Origin: Desulfobacterales bacterium
Lineage (GTDB): Bacteria; Desulfobacterota; Desulfobacteria; Desulfobacterales; Desulfobacteraceae
Assembly: GCA_022361135.1 (NCBI GenBank)
Contig: JAKSBM010000518.1
Span: forward strand, 1-5,644
Direction: 5' to 3'
Length of the DNA stretch: 5,644 bases
Positions 1 to 5,502 of this stretch are shown here, in pieces (position 1 is the first letter of the stretch; the number at the start of each line of letters is the position of its first letter). The notes beneath the pieces were generated by a model that made no database searches, had not been told where the DNA came from, and worked only from the letters and a program-made list of their open reading frames with translations. The translations under genes and the position numbers were made by a program.

Positions 1-710
1 CCCCCGTGTTCTTCTCGGGCGGCGGCCTTGAGCACCTCTTCTCCGCCATGGGTGAGGATGGCCTCCATGGCGGTGCGGGCAGCCCGTGGATCCTTGTCCT
101 CCAGTGCCTGGAGCAGCAGCCGGTTCAATTCCAGGGAGCGTTCCGCCGTTCCGTTAATTCCGTAGAAAAATCGGGTGTAATGGGCATAGACCGGGCGGAA
201 GGAATTGAAAATCAATTGGTGGATGAGGTTGCCCCCGGCGGCCAGGATGCCCCGGTGGAAGAGAAAATCCTGGCGGCTTTGGGTTTCGGGATCATCCAGG
301 CTGTCTTTTTTTTCCCTTAAAATGTCCGCCAGTTCGGAAAGCTCCTCCGGGGTGATGACCCGGGCGGCCCTTTGGGCGGCCTGGGTTTCGTTGACCCGGC
401 GGTATTCCAGCAGGGCCGTGAGGTGGTCCCGGTCCAATACGCCCTTGACCCGGACCATGCGGGTGAGCATTTCCACTGTGCCTTCCCGGCCAAAGGGGCG
501 GACGTAGGTGCCGCTCTGGGGGCGGGTTTCCACAAAGCCCATCTGGGCCAGCATGGCCAGGGCCTCCCGGATGGCAAACCGGTTGGTTTTATAACTGCGG
601 GCCAGGTCCCGTTCCGGGGGAAGCCGGGTGTAGGGGGGATAAATGCCCTGGATGATGTGGGCTTCCAGGGCCTCCATGATTTGCCGGGTTTTATTTTTTT
701 TCATTGTCAT
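1..710 (-). CDS. GntR-family transcriptional regulator, FadR/FCD subfamily (C-terminus cut by window edge)
   Basis: This is a DNA-binding repressor or activator, probably ligand-responsive. 236 residues are visible, so only the last few are likely missing, since the family usually has 220-260. Residues 8-72 form the winged helix-turn-helix: LPPERDLA at 30-37, a recognition helix around NRFAIREAL (43-51), and a wing ending RPQSGTYV (63-70). Residues 85-236 form the all-helical FCD ligand domain. D148 and H152 (DFLFH) sit where two of the usual metal ligands occur. The two C-terminal histidines of the metal site appear to be N196 and I218, so the pocket may not bind metal. I chose ATG 710 (MTMKKNK) because an AGGA lies 8 bases upstream; ATG 704 is the alternative. 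It is divergent from the MR-subgroup enzyme and very likely binds the paired operators at 780-812. The family is secure; the ligand is unknown. Confidence 0.93.
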   Translation of the reverse strand, partial: MTMKKNKTRQIMEALEAHIIQGIYPPYTRLPPERDLARSYKTNRFAIREALAMLAQMGFVETRPQSGTYVRPFGREGTVEMLTRMVRVKGVLDRDHLTALLEYRRVNETQAAQRAARVITPEELSELADILREKKDSLDDPETQSRQDFLFHRGILAAGGNLIHQLIFNSFRPVYAHYTRFFYGINGTAERSLELNRLLLQALEDKDPRAARTAMEAILTHGGEEVLKAAAREEHG

Positions 711-771
711 GATCCGTTTCCTGGGGAGCTTACTCCGGCAGGGGGTGCAAGGCAATAGATTTTCAGCGTGG

Positions 772-800
772 TTGACAAGTTGGTATAACCCAAATAGGTT
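772..800 (+). promoter_or_regulatory. Putative sigma70 promoter for the MR-subgroup enzyme gene
   Basis: The -35 box is a perfect TTGACA at 772-777. A 17-base spacer follows, then TAGGTT at 795-800 as the -10, which keeps the conserved first T, the A and the last T. Transcription would start near 807, giving a leader of about 22 bases that contains the ribosome binding site. The spacer is filled by the left operator and the start region by the right operator, which fits repression by steric block. No equally good promoter was seen facing the regulator gene. Confidence 0.6.
780..792. promoter_or_regulatory. Left GntR/FadR-type operator, TTGGTATAACCCA
   Basis: The site is a 13-base dyad TTGGT-ATA-ACCCA, one mismatch (position 791, C for A) from the perfect form TTGGT-N3-ACCAA. 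FadR-subfamily regulators typically recognise short dyads with GT...AC cores, and UxuR/ExuR-type sites are of the TTGGTATACCAA kind. The site occupies the spacer between the -35 and the -10 of the enzyme promoter. The likely binder is the adjacent regulator (1-710). Confidence 0.75.
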
Positions 801-812
801 TGGTTATACCAA
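800..812. promoter_or_regulatory. Right GntR/FadR-type operator, perfect dyad TTGGTTATACCAA
   Basis: The site is a perfect palindrome with five-base arms (TTGGT/ACCAA) around TAT. Its centre (806) is 20 bases from the centre of the left site (786), about two helical turns, so two dimers could sit on the same DNA face. Seen as one larger unit, 780-790 and 802-812 form a perfect 11-base inverted repeat with an 11-base spacer. It overlaps the end of the -10 and the predicted transcription start, and ends before the Shine-Dalgarno sequence. Confidence 0.78.
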
Positions 813-818
813 TTCAAC

Positions 819-823
819 GGAGG
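819..823 (+). promoter_or_regulatory. Ribosome binding site that fixes the start of the MR-subgroup enzyme
   Basis: GGAGG lies five bases before ATG 829. The open frame continues upstream to an earlier ATG at 643, but that stretch runs antisense through the regulator gene and through the promoter and operators, so it is not coding. The protein beginning MKIAVIELY matches the usual N-terminal strand of the enolase superfamily. Confidence 0.85.
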
Positions 824-828
824 TGAGT

Positions 829-2058
829 ATGAAGATCGCAGTCATTGAGCTCTACCACGTGTCCATTCCTTTGAAAGAAACCTTCTGGCCCACCTGGATC
901 CCGGGCTACCCCCAGACCCACAATCGCTTTGACCTGGTCCGTCTGATCACCGACGACGGCATCGAAGGGTATTCGGCCGGCCCGGCCATGGGCCGGGAAC
1001 GCCGGGGGCTGGGAGACCTTTTGGGGGCCTACCTGCTGGGGGCGGACCCCGGGGACATTGATCACATCCAGAGTTTGCTCAAGCAGGCGGGATACCTGGG
1101 CATGTACAATCCCTGGGTCGAGGCGGCCTGCTGGGACATCAAGGCCAAGGCCATGGGGAAACCCGTCTATGAATTATTGGGGGGACGGGCCCGGCCGGTC
1201 CAACTCTATTGCTCCCTGGGGGAAATGCGGGCGCCTGAAATTCGTATCAATGACCCGCTTCGGATTCGGGAGGCGGGATTCCAGGTGGCCAAGCTCCGGG
1301 TCAAGGGCCGGACCCTGGCCGAGGATGTGGCCCATATTGAATCCATTTCCAGAGCAGTGGGAGGGGATATCTCCCTGGGGGTGGATGCCAACCAGGGCTG
1401 GCGGGTGACCATTGTGGACCGGATTCCGGCCTGGGACCTGGACCGGGCCACGGCCTTTGCCAGGGCCTGTGGCGACTGCAACATCGCCTGGTTGGAAGAG
1501 CCCCTGGATTCCCGGGATTACCAGGGCAATGCCCAATTGCGGAAGGTCTCTCCGGTGCCCGTTTCCGGGGCCGAGTTGAACCGGGGCTGGGATGAGATTA
1601 AAATCATGCTGGAAAAGGGCTGCTTTGACATCTACCAGCCCGATGCCGTCTTTGCCGGGGGCATTGCCCAGGTCATGAAGGTGGCCAAGGCCGCCCGGGA
1701 AGAGAGCTTGGCCTACACCCCCCACACCTGGACCAACGGCATCGGCTTCCACATCAATTGGAGTTGCCTTCTGGCCGATGCGGAAAACATGAAACCCTTG
1801 GAATATCCCCTGGAAGAGCCCTCCTGGATTCCTGAATTCCGGGACGGGATCATCGATCCCATCCTGCCGGATAAAAATGGGATGCTCCAGCCCTATACCC
1901 GACCCGGCCTGGGGTTTGAAATCAATAAAAAGGCGTTGAAAAAGTACGGCCGCAGGTATTTCAGGATTACCCCCCGGCGCCTGGCCTTTAAGGTCCTCAG
2001 GGAAAAGGGGGTGAAACAGGCCCTGGCATTGAAAAAACAGAAGGAAAAGTCCGGTTAG
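829..2058 (+). CDS. Enolase-superfamily enzyme, mandelate racemase subgroup; probable acid-sugar dehydratase
   Basis: 409 residues, cytoplasmic, Mg2+-dependent by family. Residues 1-125 are the capping domain; from about 130 the barrel carries the catalytic set. K155-L-R157 stands at the KxK position, D186 (DANQGW), E223 (WLEEP) and E249 (GAE) are the three metal ligands, D272 (QPD) and H299 (PHTW) form the His-Asp dyad, and E325 corresponds to the oxyanion-stabilising Glu. Spacings R157-D186 (29), E223-E249 (26), E249-D272 (23) and D272-H299 (27) match mandelate racemase as I recall its numbering; D186-E223 is 11 longer. The His-Asp dyad places it in the MR subgroup, many members of which dehydrate sugar acids to 2-keto-3-deoxy acids. 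Arg at the second Lys position argues against simple racemase chemistry. Residues 375-409 are a basic extension. The substrate cannot be told from sequence. It is divergent from the regulator, and its stop overlaps the convergent lipoprotein gene. Confidence 0.93.
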   Translation: MKIAVIELYHVSIPLKETFWPTWIPGYPQTHNRFDLVRLITDDGIEGYSAGPAMGRERRGLGDLLGAYLLGADPGDIDHIQSLLKQAGYLGMYNPWVEAACWDIKAKAMGKPVYELLGGRARPVQLYCSLGEMRAPEIRINDPLRIREAGFQVAKLRVKGRTLAEDVAHIESISRAVGGDISLGVDANQGWRVTIVDRIPAWDLDRATAFARACGDCNIAWLEEPLDSRDYQGNAQLRKVSPVPVSGAELNRGWDEIKIMLEKGCFDIYQPDAVFAGGIAQVMKVAKAAREESLAYTPHTWTNGIGFHINWSCLLADAENMKPLEYPLEEPSWIPEFRDGIIDPILPDKNGMLQPYTRPGLGFEINKKALKKYGRRYFRITPRRLAFKVLREKGVKQALALKKQKEKSG

Positions 2059-2771
2059 ATGGCCGGCCCGGCCAGGGCTCCCATGGGAATGAAGGCCATG
2101 CCCGCCGTTAGCACCACTTCGCGGATGAGTCGACCCGAGCGCTGGGAAACGATTTGGGCCATGAGGTCCTGGGTGGCGATGAGTTTGCCGAAGAGGCGTT
2201 CGTAACTCAGGTTTTGTGCCTCGTTTCCCCGGCTGTTGGTGAGAAGGAGAAGGGTTCCGTGTTCATCCTTTCGGGTTTTGAGGCACCAGACCAGTATTTC
2301 CACGTTCCGGGCGGCATTGTAGAGGCGTTGTTGGTCCAGATAATCCAGCATGAAAAGTTCGCAGCGATCGTTATAGGCCTGGCGGATCATGGTGTAGAGG
2401 CCGAACATCACGGCAAAGACCCGGTCTCCGGTGTAGTCCGGGGCCAGGCCCGTGAGCATGGCTTCGGTTCCCTGTTTACCCTCCATATCCGTGTTTTCAG
2501 GGATCACGGGGCAGCGAAATATTTGATCCATGCGGGACTCAATGGTTTGCCCCTTGGACTTGGCCAGTTCGCCCGGGTTTCTAAGATAGAGTTTCCGGGT
2601 GAGTTCCCGGCAGATGGAGACGGCCTCTTCCATGTGAATCTCCGACACCTGGTCGATGTCGGATTTGGCCAGATCCTTGATTTGGAATTCCGAGGCCGAC
2701 TTGCAGCTTGGAAGGCATAATAGAAGGAAGATCAATACTATCCAGGGTTTTATGGGGTGAATGTACTCCAT
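2055..2771 (-). CDS. Putative lipoprotein of unknown function
   Basis: 238 residues from ATG 2771; a TTG at 2795 could extend it by eight residues, but neither start has a strong ribosome binding site. The N-terminus is a lipoprotein signal: a short basic stretch (to W10), hydrophobic IVLIFLLLCL (11-20), then LPSC with C23 as the acylation site. Lys at +2 suggests the outer membrane if the host is Gram-negative. The body is mixed and probably largely helical, with an aromatic stretch at 118-164 (VFAVMFGLYTMIRQAY, then LDYLDQQRLYNAARNVEILVW). A hydrophobic segment free of charge fills 221-238 at the very C-terminus. I do not recognise a characterised domain and assign no function. It lies 92 bases downstream of the glycerate kinase on the same strand, so co-transcription is possible. 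It converges on the MR-subgroup gene with a four-base overlap. Confidence 0.85.
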   Translation of the reverse strand: MEYIHPIKPWIVLIFLLLCLPSCKSASEFQIKDLAKSDIDQVSEIHMEEAVSICRELTRKLYLRNPGELAKSKGQTIESRMDQIFRCPVIPENTDMEGKQGTEAMLTGLAPDYTGDRVFAVMFGLYTMIRQAYNDRCELFMLDYLDQQRLYNAARNVEILVWCLKTRKDEHGTLLLLTNSRGNEAQNLSYERLFGKLIATQDLMAQIVSQRSGRLIREVVLTAGMAFIPMGALAGPAI

Positions 2772-2863
2772 GGGTTCCGGCGGAATTTTCAACAATCGGG
2801 TCCGTTTAAGTTAATGGATTCAGGTCGTCAGCCTTTAACTCCTATCAGAGATCGGGGTGGGGT

Positions 2864-4195
2864 TCAATGGTTTCCTTGGGGAATCAAAATCAGGACCAGA
2901 TCCATGACATTGGTCAGGGTGGGACCGGTTTTCACCAGGCTTTGGGTTCGATGGAGGAATTCATAGGCGTTGTTTTGGTCCAGGAAGTGGTTGGGGTTCA
3001 GTCCATTGGTCTGGATGGCCTTGAGGGTTTCCGGACAGGCAAATCCTCCGGCGGCGTCCGTGGGGCCGTCACTGCCGTCGGTGCCCATGCAGAGCAGGGT
3101 GATGTCTTCACCGGGGATGAGGTGGTTGGCTGCGGCCAGGGCCATTTCCTGGTTCCGTCCCCCCTTACCCCTCCCCTTGAGGGTGACCGTGGTTTCACCG
3201 CCGGCCAGGAGGCAGACCGGGGTTTGCACATGGGAATTGTGGTGGATTTTCCGTGCCGTTTCCACCAGTTCCCGGGCCCGCTCCCGGGCTTCGCCGTCCA
3301 TGGTGGCCGTGAGAATTTCCGTGGCATAGCCCAAATCCCGGGCCTTTGCCGCTGCGGCTTCCAGGGCCTGGGCATTGGTGGCGGCCAGGATATTGGTGAC
3401 CCGGGCAAAGGCCGGATGGTCCGGTTTGGGTGTTTCCGGGAGCCGGCCGTTCCGCCCTTCTTCCAGGTGGCGGACCAGGGGGGCGGGAAGTTGATCCTTG
3501 CCCCGGTATTTGTCCAGGATGTCCAGGCCGTCCTGGTAGGATGACCGGTCCGGGGTGGTGGGGCCCGAGGCGATGACATCCAGGTCATCGCCGATGACGT
3601 CGGAAATGATGAAGCTGATCACCCGGGCCGGCATGGCGGCCGCCGCCAGCTGGCCTCCGCCAAAGCTGGAAAAATGTTTCCTCAGGGTATTGATCTCGTG
3701 GATGTCGGCCCCCCAGGCCATGAGTTTCCGGGTCATGGTCTGGACCTGTTCCAGGGTGATTCCCTCCACCGTGGCCGGGGTCAATGCGCTGGCTCCGCCG
3801 GTGATCAAGCAGATGACCAGATCCCGCTCCCCGGCCTGGGCCACCAGGTCGAGCATTCCATGGGCCGCGGCTTCCCCGGCCCCATCGGGGACGGGATGGG
3901 CTGCCTCCACCAGTTCAATCCTTTGGGTGGGGACGGTATGATCGTATTTCACACAGACCTTACCTTGGGAGATCCGGTCTCCCAGGATCTCTTCCAGGGC
4001 AGCGGCCATGGGGGCTGCCCCCTTGCCTGCGCCGACAACTATGATCTGGTCGATTTCATCCAGGTCCAGGTGTTGTTCTCCGGCCATGAGAATATTGTTT
4101 TCAATCTTAAGGTGTCGAATCAATGCCCGGTCGGGGCGTACGGCATCCAGGGCGGCGTTGAAAATCTGCATGAGGTCTTTGCGGTGTGGGGTCAT
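2864..4195 (-). CDS. Glycerate 2-kinase (DUF4147/MOFRL family, TtuD-like)
   Basis: 443 residues, cytoplasmic. The family phosphorylates D-glycerate with ATP to 2-phosphoglycerate, feeding sugar-acid or glyoxylate carbon into lower glycolysis; some homologues (TtuD) were annotated as hydroxypyruvate reductase. The N-terminal DUF4147 domain (about 5-240) has VGAGKGA (54-60), HPVPD (100-104), ITGGASAL (131-138), LRKHFSSFGGGQLA (171-184) and SDVIGDDLDVIASGPT (198-213). The C-terminal MOFRL domain (about 325-438) has GGETTVTL (332-339), GKGGRNQE (343-350) and GTDGSDGPTDAAG (371-383). All signature blocks are intact and the length is normal. I chose ATG 4195 because AGAGG lies seven bases upstream; an in-frame start 16 codons earlier has no such support. 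With the MR-subgroup enzyme it suggests sugar-acid catabolism. The kinase is certain; the pathway is inferred. Confidence 0.95.
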   Translation of the reverse strand: MTPHRKDLMQIFNAALDAVRPDRALIRHLKIENNILMAGEQHLDLDEIDQIIVVGAGKGAAPMAAALEEILGDRISQGKVCVKYDHTVPTQRIELVEAAHPVPDGAGEAAAHGMLDLVAQAGERDLVICLITGGASALTPATVEGITLEQVQTMTRKLMAWGADIHEINTLRKHFSSFGGGQLAAAAMPARVISFIISDVIGDDLDVIASGPTTPDRSSYQDGLDILDKYRGKDQLPAPLVRHLEEGRNGRLPETPKPDHPAFARVTNILAATNAQALEAAAAKARDLGYATEILTATMDGEARERARELVETARKIHHNSHVQTPVCLLAGGETTVTLKGRGKGGRNQEMALAAANHLIPGEDITLLCMGTDGSDGPTDAAGGFACPETLKAIQTNGLNPNHFLDQNNAYEFLHRTQSLVKTGPTLTNVMDLVLILIPQGNH

Positions 4196-4202
4196 GGCGT
4201 GT

Positions 4203-4207
4203 CCTCT
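4203..4207 (-). promoter_or_regulatory. Ribosome binding site fixing the glycerate kinase start
   Basis: On the minus strand AGAGG stands seven bases before ATG 4195. This supports starting the kinase at MTPHRKDL and not at the upstream in-frame codon near 4243. Confidence 0.7.
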
Positions 4208-4210
4208 GGG

Positions 4211-4238
4211 CTTATATTGTGTGGGGTTCGGTTGTCGA
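4211..4238 (-). promoter_or_regulatory. Weak candidate promoter for the glycerate kinase
   Basis: Read on the minus strand, TCGACA (4238-4233) and TATAAG (4216-4211) are separated by 16 bases. The predicted start near 4204 would fall inside the ribosome binding site (4207-4203) and cut it, which weakens the call. Another poor candidate, TTGGTT with a 17-base spacer to TATGGA, lies further upstream near 4273-4302. The true promoter is undecided. Confidence 0.3.
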
Positions 4239-4275
4239 TTCAAGTGCCGGGTTAATTCACAAACTCATTTGGGTT

Positions 4276-4288
4276 CCATAGCATATGG
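4276..4288. repeat. Small dyad CCATA-GCA-TATGG
   Basis: This is a five-base inverted repeat with a three-base centre in the divergent gap between the glycerate kinase and the methyltransferase. It could be a regulator site for the kinase, but it is short enough to be chance. It does not match the TTGGT-N3-ACCAA operators at 780-812. Confidence 0.3.
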
Positions 4289-4332
4289 GCAGATCAAAAC
4301 CAAATCCGGATGCGGAGGATCCATGAATTTCG

Positions 4333-4361
4333 TTGTCAAAATCAACATATCTTGATATGTG
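4333..4361 (+). promoter_or_regulatory. Candidate promoter for the methyltransferase
   Basis: TTGTCA (4333-4338) and TATGTG (4356-4361) are 17 bases apart. The -35 is good and the -10 is weak. A rival -10, TATAAG at 4383-4388, is better in sequence and closer to the gene but lacks a recognisable -35. The two alternatives predict very different leaders: the first includes the whole hairpin at 4374-4398, the second only part of its right arm. Confidence 0.35.
4345..4360. repeat. Perfect inverted repeat ACATATC-TT-GATATGT
   Basis: Seven-base arms are separated by two bases. The site lies between the candidate -35 (4333-4338) and -10 (4356-4361) of the methyltransferase, the usual place for a repressor operator. 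The binder is unknown, and no regulator gene lies next to it in the window. Confidence 0.5.
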
Positions 4362-4373
4362 CATCATGATGAG

Positions 4374-4405
4374 TGCGCGCAATATAAGAATTCGCGCATT
4401 TTTTT
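4374..4405 (+). terminator. Terminator-like hairpin with seven-T tract directly before the methyltransferase ribosome binding site
   Basis: The arms TGCGCG (4374-4379) and CGCGCA (4393-4398) pair perfectly. With C4380 bulged, AAT (4381-4383) can pair with ATT (4390-4392), giving nine pairs and a six-base loop. Seven Ts follow (4399-4405), then the Shine-Dalgarno sequence (4408-4414). This has the form of an intrinsic terminator, but no gene ends upstream on this strand, so it may be an attenuator in the methyltransferase leader. Alternatively the dyad brackets a -10 (TATAAG, 4383-4388) and acts as an operator. The structure is clear; its role is not. Confidence 0.55.
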
Positions 4406-4420
4406 AAAGGGAGGTTTTAT

Positions 4421-5167
4421 ATGGCAAGTGTGAAAGATCATTATGAGGGTGTCCTTTCGGATGTCTATCCATGGATGTGTGGTGGGATTGAGAATGGAAT
4501 ACGGCGCAACCTGCAGTTTTTTAGGGATTACCAATTCACCCCTAAAGGGTCTGGGAAGGCCGTAGACCTGGGGGCCGGGTGTGGATTTCAATCCATTCCT
4601 TTGGCCCGGGCCGGCTATTCGGTTACGGCAATTGATCTCGATGCCGGGCTGTTGGATGAATTGAAAATGCATTCCAAAGGCCTTGATGTCACGCCAATTC
4701 AAAGTGATTTGATGCTGTTTGAGCAATTTGTGCAAAGTGATGCTGAATTGGTGGTTTGCATGACGGATACGATTCTGCATCTGGAATCCAAGGAAATGGT
4801 CGTTTCTCTTTTTGAGAAAGTTTTTGCTGCATTGGAAGACAGGGGGAGATTTGTCATTACCTTTCGTGATTTAACAGTTGAGTTGACTGATGTTGAACGG
4901 TTTTTGCCGGTTAAAAGCGATGAGAATCTTATTTTTACGTGCTTCCTTGAGTATGAAGCTGAAACCGTGAAGGTTCATGATCTCATTTATAAAAAGGTTG
5001 ATGGGGAATGGTGCCTCCGAAAAGGCTTTTATCGAAAATTACGTCTGTCCAAGGAATGGATCATTCGTCAATTATCGGCGTGTGGTTTTACTAAAATTGA
5101 ATCCACCGTTGATCAGGGGCTGATCACCATCATGGGGTCCAAGGAAATCACACGTCCCCCAGTATAA
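4421..5167 (+). CDS. Class I SAM-dependent methyltransferase
   Basis: 248 residues, cytoplasmic. It should transfer a methyl group from S-adenosylmethionine; the acceptor cannot be told from sequence. The Rossmann-fold core spans about 45-150: motif I VDLGAGCGF (48-56) binds the SAM methionine part, the acidic D72 in AIDLD (70-74) should contact the ribose, D96 (QSD) fits the adenine-side position, and LVVCMTDTILHL (110-121) is the motif IV strand. Residues 1-44 (YEGVLSDVYPWMCGG and onward) form a helical cap; residues 160-215 probably form substrate-binding strands, and 216-240 the last core helix and strand. The start at 4421 is well supported by AGGGAGG at 4408-4414, six bases upstream. 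It is more AT-rich than the kinase and MR-subgroup genes. It is divergent from the kinase, with no obvious functional tie, and could be a separately acquired gene. Confidence 0.9.
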   Translation: MASVKDHYEGVLSDVYPWMCGGIENGIRRNLQFFRDYQFTPKGSGKAVDLGAGCGFQSIPLARAGYSVTAIDLDAGLLDELKMHSKGLDVTPIQSDLMLFEQFVQSDAELVVCMTDTILHLESKEMVVSLFEKVFAALEDRGRFVITFRDLTVELTDVERFLPVKSDENLIFTCFLEYEAETVKVHDLIYKKVDGEWCLRKGFYRKLRLSKEWIIRQLSACGFTKIESTVDQGLITIMGSKEITRPPV

Positions 5168-5326
5168 TCGGTCAGTATCGTGGGGTCATAAGGACTTGGG
5201 TTAGGGGAACAGGGGAGAATGATGTTCTTGGATTGATTCGTTTTTGTGTTTTTTGGGAATGCGTTGGAAAGAGGATGACTTTCTGTGTGGCATGGCCATC
5301 CATTATTTCCGCGAAATGATTCTCTT

Positions 5327-5350
5327 GGTGATGGCTGTCTTGCCATTGCC
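5327..5350 (+). repeat. Stem-loop GGTGATGGC / GCCATTGCC
   Basis: As plus-strand RNA the arms 5327-5335 and 5342-5350 form nine pairs including two G-U wobbles, with a six-base loop. In the minus-strand RNA the same two positions become A-C mismatches, so the fold favours a plus-strand transcript. A second, bulged helix (CCCC and GAGC pairing with GCTC and GGGG, 5373-5395) lies 22 bases downstream. Confidence 0.4.
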
Positions 5351-5435
5351 CATATCTTGAAATTCTGTATTCCCCCTGCGGAGCTCTGCTCGGGGATAAA
5401 GCGCCAGCGATGGAGGGGCAACGGATGATAAAGCA

Positions 5436-5464
5436 TTGACAGTCAAAGGGTATTCGGTTATTTG
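5436..5464 (+). promoter_or_regulatory. Putative promoter for the last gene
   Basis: A perfect TTGACA (5436-5441) is followed after 17 bases by TATTTG (5459-5464). The -35 is embedded in the dyad TTGAC-A-GTCAA (5436-5446), which could also be a regulator site. The predicted start is near 5471, leaving a leader of about 67 bases before ATG 5538. Confidence 0.5.
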
Positions 5465-5473
5465 TCCCTTGAA

Positions 5474-5502
5474 TTTGATGTGGGAACGGGTTTCGCATCA
5501 AA
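5474..5502. repeat. Inverted repeat TTTGATG / CATCAAA with 15-base loop
   Basis: Perfect seven-base arms lie at 5474-5480 and 5496-5502, just after the predicted start of transcription of the last gene. In RNA this would be a hairpin near the 5' end of the leader. There is no T tract after it, so it is not a normal terminator. Confidence 0.4.

Noticed and set aside
692..704. Eight-base T run (A run on the coding strand) at the regulator start as a terminator or slippage site
   Set aside because: It has no stem beside it and simply encodes the lysine-rich MKKNK start. Slippage is possible, but nothing supports it.
643..828. N-terminal extension of the MR-subgroup enzyme to an upstream in-frame ATG
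   Set aside because: It runs antisense through the regulator start and through the promoter and operators, and GGAGG sits ideally before ATG 829, where the family's N-terminal strand begins.
1174..1752. Minus-strand open frame of about 190 codons inside the MR-subgroup gene
   Set aside because: It is a shadow frame in a GC-rich gene. It is rich in G, P and H with no motif, while the plus frame has all catalytic residues in place.
2154..2720. Plus-strand open frame of about 188 codons opposite the lipoprotein
   Set aside because: It has no signature or ribosome binding site. The minus frame has a lipobox signal peptide and protein-like composition.
2867..4255. Plus-strand open frames opposite the glycerate kinase (for example 2867-3544 and 3674-4255)
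   Set aside because: They are shadows of the kinase. Their composition is rich in G, H and V with no family signature, and the minus frame carries every MOFRL/DUF4147 block.
5156..5185. CCCCA/TGGGG inverted repeat at the end of the methyltransferase as its terminator
   Set aside because: The stem is only five pairs with a loop of about 20 bases, and no T tract follows.
5113..5501. Minus-strand open frames in the gap after the methyltransferase
   Set aside because: They have low-complexity-like composition rich in H, P, S and Q and no motif, two frames compete for the same DNA, and one overlaps the methyltransferase C-terminus. A decayed gene remains possible.
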